A stretch of DNA of 45,219 bases from Thermoplasmata archaeon (GCA_021797555.1 JAJZZM010000019.1:1-45219), one strand, 5' to 3'. Shown: positions 9,122-18,314, counted from the first letter of the stretch. Numbers and translations: made by a program. The notes: generated from the letters alone by a model not told the origin.

Positions 9122-10816
9122 TTATTTACCCTTGTTATCACAGCGCAGGGCCTTTTTATCCACTTTACCCACGAGGGTTAGTGGCAGCTCATCTCTAAAT
9201 TCAATTATTTTAGGAACCTTATAAACCGCTAATCTTTCCCTGCAGAAGTTTATTATTTCACTTTCGGTTAATGAATTGTCTTTCCTCACAATAAATGCCT
9301 TTACAGTTTCTCCCCTGTGCTCATCTTTAATGCCTATAACGGCACATTCTGAAACTTTTGTATTTTCATATAGTACCTCCTCAACTTCCCTTGGATATAT
9401 ATTATATCCACCGGCTATTATTAAGTCCTTTTCCCTGTCAACTATGTAGACATAGCCATCCTTATCGATTTTTGCAATATCACCGGTATGCAGCCATCCA
9501 CCAACTAACGTTTTAGAATTTTCATCTGGCCTGTTCCAGTAACCTTTCATTACCTGCGGACCTTTAATTAAAAGTTCTCCTGGCTCTCCAAATGGCATTT
9601 CAGTTATGCCATCTGATATTGAAACAATTTTTTCGTAGGTATTTGATATAGGTAAACCCACTGATCCAAATCTTCTCCATTTTTCCTTATCTTTTTCTGC
9701 CAGTGGTGTAACATTTGCTACGGGAGAGCATTCACTAAGGCCATATCCCTCAACAAGAATGGCCCCGGTCATGGACTCAAAATTTTTTTGCAGTTCCACC
9801 GGCAGAGGGGATGCACCGGAAAGGCATATTCTTACATTATTGATATGATATTTATTTACATCCTTATGCGTAATTATTCCATGATATAATGTTGGTATTC
9901 CTGGGAACGCTGTAGGTTTCTTTCTGTCCATTATTTTTAATGCCATTTTTATGTCTCTTGGATCCGGTGCAAGTATAATTTTGGAACCCTGCAATAACGG
10001 TGTTAGCATTGCTGTCATCATTCCATATACATGGAAAAAAGGTATTGATGATAAGTAGGAAATTTTTTCCTTGTATTCTTCTGGCAAATATTCAATTATC
10101 TGGTATGCATTTGCTATTAAATTCCTGTGCGTAAGTGTAGCTGCCTTTGGTATTCCTGTTGTACCACCAGTATACTGCAACAGGGCAGGATCATTTTCTG
10201 GATATATATCCACTTCTTTCGATTCTAATTTAGATTTTTTTGGTCTTTTGCATAAATATATATTATCTGCTCTGGGCAATTTTTTATGGCTTTTTATTTT
10301 TGACAGTGTATATAACTGTGATATAAGAACAGGTAAATATGACTGAATCTTAACAACAAGGATTTTTTTCAATTTATCCGGGTATAATGGCAAGGCCTTG
10401 TCAATAAAATCCTCCATTACTATAAGAACTTCTGATCCGGAATCATTTATTTCGAATTCCAATTCCCTTCTGGTATACAATGGATTAACCTGGACAACTA
10501 TTGCCCCAAGTTTAACGATACCAAAAAAATATGTTATATACTGCGGTATATTAGGCATCATCACTGCTATTCTATCGCCTTTGCTAATGCCCAGTTCGCG
10601 GAGACTTATCGAAATGGAGTCTATTTCGTCCTTTAATTCCTTATATGTTAATTTCCTGCCCATAAAATCTATTGCAATATTATTTTTATATTTTTTAGCA
10701 GAGTTGCTAAATGCGGCATAAATGCTTATATTAGGTATTTCTATGTTCCTTTTTACCCAGGGCGGATAGCTTTTTTTTAATATTTCATCTAATTTATCTT
10801 CTGTGAGTTCGATCAT
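9122..10816 (-). CDS. Long-chain fatty-acid-CoA ligase (AMP-forming)
   Basis: ANL-superfamily adenylate-forming enzyme of 564 aa. Motifs: YTGGTTGIPKAATLTH (P-loop-like A3), GYGLSECSP (A5), WLHTGDIAKID (A7), DREKDLIIAGGYNIYPREVE (A8/hinge) and GKVDKKAL with the catalytic lysine (A10). It activates a fatty acid with ATP and CoA, feeding the acyl-CoA dehydrogenase encoded downstream on the same strand across a 443-bp gap, so probably separately transcribed. The start is supported by GGTGAT five bases before the ATG, a match to the archaeal anti-Shine-Dalgarno, so this mRNA appears to have a leader. Confidence 0.92.
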   Translation of the reverse strand: MIELTEDKLDEILKKSYPPWVKRNIEIPNISIYAAFSNSAKKYKNNIAIDFMGRKLTYKELKDEIDSISISLRELGISKGDRIAVMMPNIPQYITYFFGIVKLGAIVVQVNPLYTRRELEFEINDSGSEVLIVMEDFIDKALPLYPDKLKKILVVKIQSYLPVLISQLYTLSKIKSHKKLPRADNIYLCKRPKKSKLESKEVDIYPENDPALLQYTGGTTGIPKAATLTHRNLIANAYQIIEYLPEEYKEKISYLSSIPFFHVYGMMTAMLTPLLQGSKIILAPDPRDIKMALKIMDRKKPTAFPGIPTLYHGIITHKDVNKYHINNVRICLSGASPLPVELQKNFESMTGAILVEGYGLSECSPVANVTPLAEKDKEKWRRFGSVGLPISNTYEKIVSISDGITEMPFGEPGELLIKGPQVMKGYWNRPDENSKTLVGGWLHTGDIAKIDKDGYVYIVDREKDLIIAGGYNIYPREVEEVLYENTKVSECAVIGIKDEHRGETVKAFIVRKDNSLTESEIINFCRERLAVYKVPKIIEFRDELPLTLVGKVDKKALRCDNKGK

Positions 10817-11030
10817 TATATCACCATTTAATTATCTTTCATTAATTTTTTATTACATATATAACGGCAGGAGTGAAAACTAGTATTTAAATCATTCATG
10901 CTGAATGGTATTGTTTCCATGATTTTGTACTGAAATCCGGTGACTTTATTCTCAAGTTTTCAAGTTAAATTAGGAGATCTTTATTTCTACATACGAAATT
11001 TAATAAACCATGCCTAATTTATATTAATCT

Positions 11031-11327
11031 ATGGAAAATGCCACCGGACATATAGAAATAAAAAAAATAAAAGGTAATTTATATGCATATTATACTCTGA
11101 ATATCTGGGATAAAACAACAAAAAAGGAGATTAAAAAAAGCAAGTACATTGGAAAATTAGAAAACAGTATGATAATACAGAAAGATTTTGCACTGCCTGA
11201 AAAATCATTGCAGTATGGTGATGTTGCATTATTAATGAAAATCAATAAGGATTTAATAGATAACATACTAAAAAATTTTAATAAATACAGAAGGGCTTTA
11301 ACTCTTAATGGAAATATTTATATATAG
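11031..11327 (+). pseudogene. IS1634-like transposase gene, 5' part, interrupted by IS607 element
   Basis: The first 93 codons are host sequence; the last few (after 11310) and the TAG belong to the inserted element. The N-terminus, IKKIKGNLYAYYTLNIW followed by KKSKYIGKL, is the small beta-domain that opens IS1634/IS4-type DDE transposases and their archaeal relatives. Joined with 13251-14314 at the GG dinucleotide, the frame continues without a stop. The family call is inference from pattern; the interruption is seen directly. Confidence 0.55.
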
Positions 11328-11329
11328 TT

Positions 11330-11344
11330 ATGCATCATTATGCA
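11330..11344 (+). repeat. Left terminal repeat of the IS607 element
   Basis: ATGCATCATTATGCA; its reverse complement matches 13226-13240 at 14 of 15 positions. It overlaps the first possible ATG of tnpA, which is one reason to prefer the later start at 11351. Confidence 0.6.
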
Positions 11345-11350
11345 ATATAT

Positions 11351-11935
11351 ATGAGCAAAATATACACAATCAGGGAAGCATGCGATATATTACAAATAGA
11401 TGCAACAACACTAAGGAGATGGGACCGTGAGGGAAAAATACACTGCATAAGATTATCAAATAATTTTAGAAGGGTTCCAGAGGAGGAAATAAACAGGATT
11501 CTTGGAATAAAAAACAATAGAGTGGATGCAATATATGCAAGGGTATCATCTAATGACCAGAAGAATGATTTGTACAATCAAATAAATAGATTAAAATCAT
11601 TGCATCCTGATGCTATTGTATATTCAGATATAAAGTCAGGATTGAAGTTCAACAGGAAGGGATTCAATGAATTATTGAATAAAATAGAGAATAATGAGGT
11701 TAATAATATTTACATTACACACAAGGATAGGCTGGCAAGATTCGGCTTTGATTTGATAGAAACAATATGCAAAATGCATAATACAAATATTATAGAAACA
11801 GATGGTGAGGAAATCTTATCGGCCAATGAGGAGCTTGAAAATGATTTAATATCCATAATAACATCATTTTCAGCAAGATTATATGGTTTAAGGTCTCATA
11901 AAATGAAGAATATTTTAGAGGCAGTAAAGGAATGA
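11351..11935 (+). CDS. tnpA: IS607-family serine recombinase (transposase A)
   Basis: An N-terminal MerR-like winged helix (YTIREACDILQI then TLRRWDREGKI) is followed by a serine-resolvase catalytic domain: IYARVSS, with the nucleophile serine in ARVSS (codons near 11546), and YITHKDRLARFGFDLIE, the arginine-containing active-site helix. The order DNA-binding domain first, catalytic domain second is diagnostic of IS607 TnpA. I chose ATG 11351 because the upstream ATG (11330) lies in the terminal repeat and adds seven residues not typical of the family. The length, about 194 aa, is normal. The stop overlaps the tnpB start, so both are co-translated. Confidence 0.9.
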   Translation: MSKIYTIREACDILQIDATTLRRWDREGKIHCIRLSNNFRRVPEEEINRILGIKNNRVDAIYARVSSNDQKNDLYNQINRLKSLHPDAIVYSDIKSGLKFNRKGFNELLNKIENNEVNNIYITHKDRLARFGFDLIETICKMHNTNIIETDGEEILSANEELENDLISIITSFSARLYGLRSHKMKNILEAVKE

Positions 11936-13242
11936 GCCATTTATGGAAATCTGATGGTGATAAAAGAACCATAGCATTCGGCTATATCCCTGATGATATT
12001 ATTCTGAAATATTTAACTGATATGAGGGATTTAATAAATAAGGCCATAATAAATGCATATTCAATAGCCAAATCCAACAACAATGAACTGCCATCGCCAA
12101 TTACGCTTAGAAAATCATTAAAGAAATATTATGATAATAATATTGATTACGCCAAACACCATATAAATCCAGCATGCAGGACTGCAGTAGCAATATTAAG
12201 GTCATACAAAAAGAACAATGATGGTAAATTAAAGGTAATAAAGGCTAAAAGACTGGCAATGAGAATAGACTCTGAATTAACAAAAATAGAGAATAATAAA
12301 TTAAGGATAACAATAAGACCGAATGAGTATGAATACATAACAATCATAACAAAGAATAAAAAATACAATGAATATTCAAAATATAAAATATCAGAGGTAT
12401 TATTAACAGATAATAAGGTATGCATTACATTCGTTGTCGGAAGCCTAAATAAGCCTTTAATAGATAACAATATAATAGGCTTTGATTTGAATTTTAAATC
12501 TGTTGATTATACTATTATAAAAAATAATGAAATAGTTGAAACAAATACAATAGATACATCTGATATAGCAAAGACACAGAGGGATTATGCAAGAAAAAGG
12601 ACAAAGATTCAGAAGCATATAAAAAATACTGGAAAAAGAAACAGAAAATTAAAAGAGGCAAAGCACAGGCAGAGAAATATCATAAAGGACAAATTGCAGA
12701 AATTAACAACTGAAATAGTTAATAATAATGATGATAAGACATTTGTATTCGAGGATTTAACAAACATAAAGAAGGGGGGAAAGAAGAATAAAAATAATAA
12801 AAAGAAAAACAATAAAAACAATACAATAAACAATAAATCAAATAATAATAAAAATAATCCAAATAAATCAAAAAGGTTCAGAACAGATATTAACAGATGG
12901 CCATACAGATTATTCCAAAGATTTATAGATTATAAATCAGATAATAAAACATTGTATATAGATCCAGAGGGGACTTCTTCTGAATGTCCTGTATGTGGTG
13001 ATAAATTAAAGCACCCAATCTGGAAGATATCCAAATGCATTAACTGTGGTTTAACCTACGATAGAAATAGATTGTCATCACTATCCATTTCCATTCGTGG
13101 ATTAAATCTATGCGGTACCCCGTTTACCGTGAGTGGCAGTTCCTCTTGGCATTCTATGAAGAATGATTACATGTACCATACAGATCATGTAATTATTGAG
13201 AATGTTAATGACTGCAAGAAAGAAATGCATAATAATGCATAG
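11932..13242 (+). CDS. tnpB: TnpB RNA-guided nuclease of IS607 element
   Basis: OrfB/TnpB of 436 aa. The RuvC catalytic triad is intact: D185 (IIGFD), E274 (FVFED) and D377 (GLTYD). The zinc ribbon has C352-x2-C355 and C369-x2-C372. Unusual is a Lys/Asn-rich low-complexity insert at residues 280-314 between RuvC-II and the zinc ribbon. Also, the usual NADxN following the zinc ribbon is replaced by YDRNR. The last 55 codons overlap the element's right end, where the guide RNA scaffold is expected. Known TnpB proteins cut DNA at sites matching the guide and help the element persist. Confidence 0.88.
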   Translation: MSHLWKSDGDKRTIAFGYIPDDIILKYLTDMRDLINKAIINAYSIAKSNNNELPSPITLRKSLKKYYDNNIDYAKHHINPACRTAVAILRSYKKNNDGKLKVIKAKRLAMRIDSELTKIENNKLRITIRPNEYEYITIITKNKKYNEYSKYKISEVLLTDNKVCITFVVGSLNKPLIDNNIIGFDLNFKSVDYTIIKNNEIVETNTIDTSDIAKTQRDYARKRTKIQKHIKNTGKRNRKLKEAKHRQRNIIKDKLQKLTTEIVNNNDDKTFVFEDLTNIKKGGKKNKNNKKKNNKNNTINNKSNNNKNNPNKSKRFRTDINRWPYRLFQRFIDYKSDNKTLYIDPEGTSSECPVCGDKLKHPIWKISKCINCGLTYDRNRLSSLSISIRGLNLCGTPFTVSGSSSWHSMKNDYMYHTDHVIIENVNDCKKEMHNNA

Positions 13243-13250
13243 TATTTCAG
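13165..13250 (+). ncRNA. Candidate right-end guide RNA (omega/reRNA) of the IS607 element
   Basis: The right end, overlapping the tnpB 3' end, contains a perfect 8-bp hairpin ATTACATG/CATGTAAT (13166-13173 with 13186-13193, 12-nt loop), extendable by a G-T pair, followed by an unpaired stretch and the terminal repeat. In characterised tnpB elements the guide RNA comes from exactly this region, with the guide being the sequence past the right end (here from 13251). The 5' boundary is unknown and may lie further upstream. Confidence 0.4.
13226..13240 (-). repeat. Right terminal repeat of the IS607 element
   Basis: ATGCATAATAATGCA; imperfect inverted copy of 11330-11344 and itself nearly palindromic, with an ATGCAT core on both sides. 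It is followed after a few bases by TATTTC, matching the inverted GAAATA at the left tip. Confidence 0.6.
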
Positions 13251-14314
13251 GAACGGAAATTATTGTCCTTTCCCTTATAATATCTATATACAGGTCACCA
13301 TTAATATATTCAAAATACTATTATAAACGTACATTTCTGTCATATATATGGCCCAGGCTTAAACTAAACGAAGAAAATATAGTAGGGATTTTAAATAATC
13401 TTTCAAAGGATCGCAATGTATATGAAAAGCTTGTACCGGTAAACGAAAATATGCTGTTGCTGCACGTAGAGATATCAATAAATATACAGACAAGGAATAA
13501 AAATAATTTAAGCCCTGTAACTATAGATATATTAATCGATGCCTTAACACTTAAAATAATTAACATAAGGCATATTTCAGGATTAGATAATTCTGTTGAT
13601 AGATTTATAAACATTTGTGATATTATTGTCAATAATGGTGTAATAATTCTTGAGAATAAATATTATAATGAAGAAAATATAAAAATTCTCATGGCCCACG
13701 AAAAAGATTTTATAATAGAGATATGTGAGAATTCTTTATCCAGACTCAAAAAAATTCTTAAGATCGGGAGATTATCATTAAAGCGTGAATATAATGAAGT
13801 ATTGAAATATGATATATATTATGCTAAATATAGAAATGGAAAACTGTTTTACTATTTCTTTTATGATGGGAATTCCGGTGTGGGCGATACTATTGAGGTA
13901 AATACCGGTGTCAGAATAGCAGTATCAAATCTTGACATAGACCACAATCTTATATACCAGGCTATAAATCTAAGGAATTTTTTACATAAAACATTATTAT
14001 ATTCACGATACAGGTTATATAATGATAATATTTATTTAAATAACAATATGTTAATAGATGGATACCTTATGCTTAATTCAATAGCCCTTGAAATGTATCT
14101 ATCACTGTACAGGTGTTCCAATTTTATTCATCCGCATAGAAGCAAGTATATAAATTCATTACTGCTTGAATTATCCGGAATAGATATATTTTTAATAAAA
14201 AATAATGTGTATTTGCCCGGAATAAGCAGGAATATTGATAAAGAATTAAATTACATTGATAAGGATATAAATATAAAAGATTTAGAGTCACTGATGCTTT
14301 ATAAGGAAATTTAA
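13251..14314 (+). pseudogene. IS1634-like transposase gene, 3' part, interrupted by IS607 element
   Basis: A continuation of the frame begun at 11031: after joining G11310 to 13251 the protein reads ...LTLN-GTEIIVLSLIIS... and totals 447 codons. C-terminal features, notably a hydrophobic DGYLMLNSIALEMYLSL helix after a YxxxxLRNF segment, parallel IS1634-type transposases. However, the positions where catalytic Asp/Glu are expected read IILENKYYNEENI (Glu for Asp) and YQAINLRNFL (no Glu), so the DDE site seems degenerate. The frame can be opened by an ATG at 13196 within the element, but that is fortuitous. It was probably already inactive or repurposed before the insertion. Confidence 0.5.
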
Positions 14315-14385
14315 TTAATATATTAAAATAAATTGTATTTCATTGCATAAAACAAAACTTATTTTTTATTATAGAATTCCAGTGT

Positions 14386-16026
14386 ATGAAATTATTTGAG
14401 ACAAAAAATATAGGAAATGTTGAAATTAAAAATAGATTTGTAATGTCACCCATGATATCAAATTTATGCAATGCTGATGGAAATACCAATGAAAACCATA
14501 TTGCATATTTGGAGGAAAGGTCCCGGGGCGATTTCGGATTAATAATTACAGAGTATGCATATATTGATGAATTTAATGGTAAAGGTTCTCCAAATGAAAT
14601 GGGGATATTTTCATATGAGCAGGAACCAAAATTTAGCAGATTAACAGAAAGAATCCATAAACACGGTTCAAAAATATTTATACAGCTTGTACATTCTGGC
14701 GGAAAAGCCAATAAAAATTATAACAAAAAAGAACCATTTGCTCCATCTTCAGTAGATTATCTTGGATATAAGCCTGATGAAATGACCTTAAATGATATCA
14801 ACGATGTTGAAGAAAGATTTTATAGGGCTGCAGATATTGCGTATAAATCTGGTTTTGATGGAATAGAATTGCATGGTGCACATGGTTATTTGCTGGATGA
14901 ATTTATATCCCCTGCATTGAATAAAAGAAATGATAAATACGGCGGAAACTTTGAAAACAGAATGAGAATGGTAAACGAAATATCATTAAACATAAAAAAA
15001 TACTATGATTTTCCTGTTGGAATAAGGCTAAGTTTATATGAGGATGATACCGATGGCTATGATGCAGACTACGGTTTAAAGGTTGGTGAATCATTAAAAT
15101 ATGTTGATTATCTGCATTATTCGGCAGGCAGGTTTACACCCCCCGGATCATCGGCACCATTTTATTACAACCATGACCATATATTCGATAAACTGCCCAG
15201 GAAACCGGATAAAACAACAATTCTGGTAGGTTCAATAGTTAATCTGGCTGACGCTGAAAAGGCCCTTGAAAAAACAGATTTTATTGCACTTGGCAGGGCC
15301 GCCCTTGCTGACCCTTATTTCCCATATAAAATCCAGAACAATATAAATATAAGGCCATGCATAAGGTGCAACCAGGCATGCAGGAATCTTTCAAGAGCCG
15401 AGGTGAGATGTACTGTAAATATTGATACAGGACTTGAATTATATAAAAATTATAATAAATATTCAGGTGAAATAATAATAGATGGTGCAGGCATAAAAGG
15501 CCTCGAGGCTGCAGTATATTCATTAAGCCTCGGGCTTAAGCCTGTTATCTACGAGGATAATAATATAGGTGGCCAGTTAAATAATATAATTGACGAATAC
15601 AAAAAAAGGGAATTTAATGTACTTATAGATTATTATAAGAGTATATTAAAGAAAAACAATATAGAAATAAATGTATCTAAAGACAATAAAGGTATCAACT
15701 GTTCCCCTGATATAATATATCCTGATATATATAAAAACGGCGATGTATCAATAGACACAAATATTTACAGATATTTCGATGATGTTCTTAAAATAGCAAA
15801 GAAAAATAATGTTGTAATGAGCAATAAATCATTACTGTCAATTGAAAGATCAAGGCGTGATTTTTATAAAAAACTTGCAGAGAATGCAGGTGTTAAATTT
15901 AAGGACATGGAAGAATATGACCTTGCTTTATATGACAATGACCAGTACGATATAAGAAAAGCTATGGTCAGTGGAAGAGAGAATGTTGATAAATATATAC
16001 TTGAAAATCTAGAAAATATATTTTAA
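14386..16026 (+). CDS. Old Yellow Enzyme-family NADH:flavin oxidoreductase / 2,4-dienoyl-CoA reductase-like, short C-terminal half
   Basis: Residues 1-320 form the FMN-binding TIM barrel: KNRFVMSPMI, HGAHGYLLDEFISPALNKR and FIALGRAALADP. A 4Fe-4S motif follows as C-x2-C-x3-C-x11-C (CIRCNQACRNL, then RCTVN) from about residue 324. A second flavin-binding region begins at IIDGAGIKGLEAAVYSL. Multidomain family members such as FadH run to about 640-680 aa with a complete FAD plus NAD(P)H domain; here only about 190 residues remain, with no second Rossmann glycine motif. It may reduce enoyl or dienoyl substrates using another electron donor. Monocistronic. Confidence 0.85.
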   Translation: MKLFETKNIGNVEIKNRFVMSPMISNLCNADGNTNENHIAYLEERSRGDFGLIITEYAYIDEFNGKGSPNEMGIFSYEQEPKFSRLTERIHKHGSKIFIQLVHSGGKANKNYNKKEPFAPSSVDYLGYKPDEMTLNDINDVEERFYRAADIAYKSGFDGIELHGAHGYLLDEFISPALNKRNDKYGGNFENRMRMVNEISLNIKKYYDFPVGIRLSLYEDDTDGYDADYGLKVGESLKYVDYLHYSAGRFTPPGSSAPFYYNHDHIFDKLPRKPDKTTILVGSIVNLADAEKALEKTDFIALGRAALADPYFPYKIQNNINIRPCIRCNQACRNLSRAEVRCTVNIDTGLELYKNYNKYSGEIIIDGAGIKGLEAAVYSLSLGLKPVIYEDNNIGGQLNNIIDEYKKREFNVLIDYYKSILKKNNIEINVSKDNKGINCSPDIIYPDIYKNGDVSIDTNIYRYFDDVLKIAKKNNVVMSNKSLLSIERSRRDFYKKLAENAGVKFKDMEEYDLALYDNDQYDIRKAMVSGRENVDKYILENLENIF

Positions 16027-16256
16027 ATTAATAATGTTACAATAAAAATATATCATTATTAGCATCAATTGTTCTATTTAAGGTACCGATATATGGCATG
16101 GCAAAAAGCTACAATAAATGGATTAAAAAGGTCAATGCCCTGAATTTATAATATAAAAACATACTTATAAACAGTGTTACACCTGAACTACTAAAAACAA
16201 GAATATGATGCAGTCTCCTAAAAATTATGAATGATAATATATTAAACAATGAAATG

Positions 16257-16712
16257 TTATAAATTATTATTAATTTCATCGAACCTGTATAAAAAGAACC
16301 TCATTAAACTCTTCAAAATTATTAAATTTTCATTATTGAATATTTTATTGAATCTCTGGTCCTTCTGAAGTTTTACAAAATAATGTAAGGCTATTCTTGC
16401 CTTTGTATATGCAGTATATAGCAATTTCGATTGCATGTTGCAATGCATTAATATTTCATCTATTCTAATTTTTGCAGGACCCGGAAGTTTGTCCTTGAAG
16501 GCATCTAGAATGCCTATATTTTTATATTCATAATCCGGAATTGTATATGCAATCCTTATGAGGTCATCATAATATTTATATCCTTTATCATAGTCCTTTA
16601 TTTCAGATATTAATACAGATAATTCATCCATTATTGAGAAATACAGGAAAACATCCTCATCATAGCCCATCTCACTTTTTGTTATTTCACAGAAAAAATT
16701 TTCATCTTTCAT
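16257..16712 (-). CDS. Hypothetical helical protein (151 aa)
   Basis: Not recognised. A soluble, acidic N-terminal half and a basic C-terminal half; predicted almost entirely helical (DELSVLISEIKDYDKGYKYY, then KARIALHYFVKLQKDQRF). No Cys motif, signal peptide or membrane helix; a single Cys sits in EILMHCNMQ. The 230-bp gap upstream of its stop and the TATA-like stretch beyond its ATG suggest a stand-alone gene. The frame is long enough and low enough in repeats to be real. Confidence 0.6.
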   Translation of the reverse strand: MKDENFFCEITKSEMGYDEDVFLYFSIMDELSVLISEIKDYDKGYKYYDDLIRIAYTIPDYEYKNIGILDAFKDKLPGPAKIRIDEILMHCNMQSKLLYTAYTKARIALHYFVKLQKDQRFNKIFNNENLIILKSLMRFFLYRFDEINNNL

Positions 16713-16801
16713 TAAAAGTTATGAAAGATATTATTATAAATATATTGTTAATAAAATAATTACATTATTTATATAACATAATGAAATATTTATAAAATAA
16801 T

Positions 16802-18274
16802 TTAAATGGTTTCATTCTCAGTTTTATCCTTTACTGCATGTATAGTTTTGTTTCTGTTGCCCAGAACTTCGTGTGCTGTTAAAACAATAAATGCGGATGC
16901 CATAAATGCAATTGCACCTATAATAAAGGCATACGAATATGCCGCTTTATCCGGGAATGAAAATATTACATTGCCTGTAGATGTTTTTACAATTTCAGTT
17001 ACAGTATATAAGGATAATATTGAACCTGCCACAGGTGCTCCGATGCTGCTTCCTATGTACCTGAATGTACTGTTCATTGATGTTGCCAATCCCATATATT
17101 CCGGGTCAACGGATAATACCAGCAGATTTATAACTGATGCATTCATAATTGCCATTCCTGAACCTATTATAAACTCATCAGCCAATGTTAAATAATATGT
17201 CTGCACCGCAGATAATAATAGGAATCCAATGCCCGTTATTATAGCACCTACAAATGCTAGTGGCTTTATTCCTGTTTTTGAAATTAATTTACCTGTTACT
17301 ATAGAGAATACCACCATGCCTATGGCAAATGAAACCATAGATATTCCTGTACCAAGGATTGATAAGCCAAAACCATATGGTGCTGGTGTTTCAAATTTAT
17401 ATGATAACGCCTGCATTGATAGATACATTCCCATACCGGCAATTAATAAAACTATATTTGCTATTAAAACATTTCTTTTTGTTAACAGTTTTATATCGAA
17501 TATGGCTTCTCCATTCTTTGAGTAATGTTTTTCGTATATGGCCATGGGTATGAAAAGTAAAAGCCCTAAAAGCATCACGGATATGAATAATAATGATGCC
17601 CATCCCCATGCCGAGCCTTCTGATAATGCTAAAACTACTAATGCTAATGGAATGCCTAATAATGCAGCGCCGGCATAATCTACCTTAACATTTGGCCTCC
17701 TATATGATGATTCACGTACCTTAAATAATACCAATAATGCCAATATAACAATAAATGGTATTGCTGTATGGTATGTCATTCTCCATCCATAGTAATCTGA
17801 TATCAGTGAACCAAGAGGCAAACTTATGGCAAAGCCCGCCCCAAACATGCCACTTATTAATGCCTGTGCTTTAGGAACCATCTCCCTTGGAAAATCTTCC
17901 CTTACAAGGGCCATTCCCAGTGGCATAATTGTTAGGCCTATTCCCTGTATTGATCTGGCAATAACCATAAATGTAAAATCCGGTGAAAACCCAGTTACGG
18001 AAACTGCCCCTGCATATATTAACATAACAATTGTCATCATTTTCTTTTTGCCGTATATATCTGCTAATTTTCCTACAACCGGGCTTAATGCAACACCTGT
18101 TAATAGATACGTTGATAATACTAAGCTTACCTGATCAACGGTTACATGAAAACTTTCAGCTATTGATGGTAGTGAGGGAGTTAACATGCCCTCTACATAC
18201 ATAACAGCTACAACTATCATGCCAAGCAATAATAAAACGAAATTTGCATATTTCTTATCATATTTGTTTTCCAT
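16802..18274 (-). CDS. MFS drug exporter, DHA2 (EmrB/QacA) family
   Basis: A 490-aa membrane protein with about 14 hydrophobic helices. Motif A, GKLADIYGKKKMM, lies in the loop between helices 2 and 3, and the helix-5 motif C region is SGMFGAGFAISLPLGSLIS. These place it among drug:H+ antiporters exporting lipophilic toxins. The start is supported by GGTGA five bases before the ATG. A 19-bp palindrome (18296-18314) sits 22 bp upstream, so repression by a MarR/TetR-like regulator, not encoded nearby, is likely. A paralogue lies at 32164-33606. Confidence 0.9.
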   Translation of the reverse strand: MENKYDKKYANFVLLLLGMIVVAVMYVEGMLTPSLPSIAESFHVTVDQVSLVLSTYLLTGVALSPVVGKLADIYGKKKMMTIVMLIYAGAVSVTGFSPDFTFMVIARSIQGIGLTIMPLGMALVREDFPREMVPKAQALISGMFGAGFAISLPLGSLISDYYGWRMTYHTAIPFIVILALLVLFKVRESSYRRPNVKVDYAGAALLGIPLALVVLALSEGSAWGWASLLFISVMLLGLLLFIPMAIYEKHYSKNGEAIFDIKLLTKRNVLIANIVLLIAGMGMYLSMQALSYKFETPAPYGFGLSILGTGISMVSFAIGMVVFSIVTGKLISKTGIKPLAFVGAIITGIGFLLLSAVQTYYLTLADEFIIGSGMAIMNASVINLLVLSVDPEYMGLATSMNSTFRYIGSSIGAPVAGSILSLYTVTEIVKTSTGNVIFSFPDKAAYSYAFIIGAIAFMASAFIVLTAHEVLGNRNKTIHAVKDKTENETI

Positions 18275-18295
18275 TTATTCACCTTTTCGATAATA

Positions 18296-18314
18296 ATCCT
18301 AATTCGTTTAGGAT
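18296..18314. promoter_or_regulatory. Palindromic operator candidate of the DHA2 exporter
   Basis: ATCCTAA-TTCGT-TTAGGAT, a perfect 7-bp inverted repeat with a 5-bp spacer, located between the exporter's likely core promoter and its ribosome site. Its size and position suit a dimeric winged-helix repressor. Confidence 0.5.

Larger units (their letters stand above)
11311..13250 (+). mobile_element. IS607-family insertion sequence (tnpA + tnpB), 1940 bp
   Basis: Boundaries are defined by the interrupted host frame: 11310 and 13251 are the two G of a split GG, the known target preference of IS607 elements, which make no target duplication. The ends carry related inner sites: GAAATA then ATGCATCATTATGCA on the left (11311-11344), and, read on the opposite strand on the right, GAAATA then ATGCATTATTATGCA (13248 back to 13226). 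Inside are a serine-recombinase tnpA and a tnpB overlapping it by ATGA. With both genes apparently intact, the element may be functional. Confidence 0.8.

Noticed and set aside
12609-12833. Minus-strand ORF rich in Phe/Leu within tnpB
   Set aside because: It is the antisense of the Lys/Asn-rich insert (AAA/AAT codons read as TTT/ATT), not a membrane protein gene.
13196-13250. ATG 13196 as start of an independent 372-aa gene
   Set aside because: These codons are inside the IS607 right end; the real frame continues from 11031 once the element is removed.
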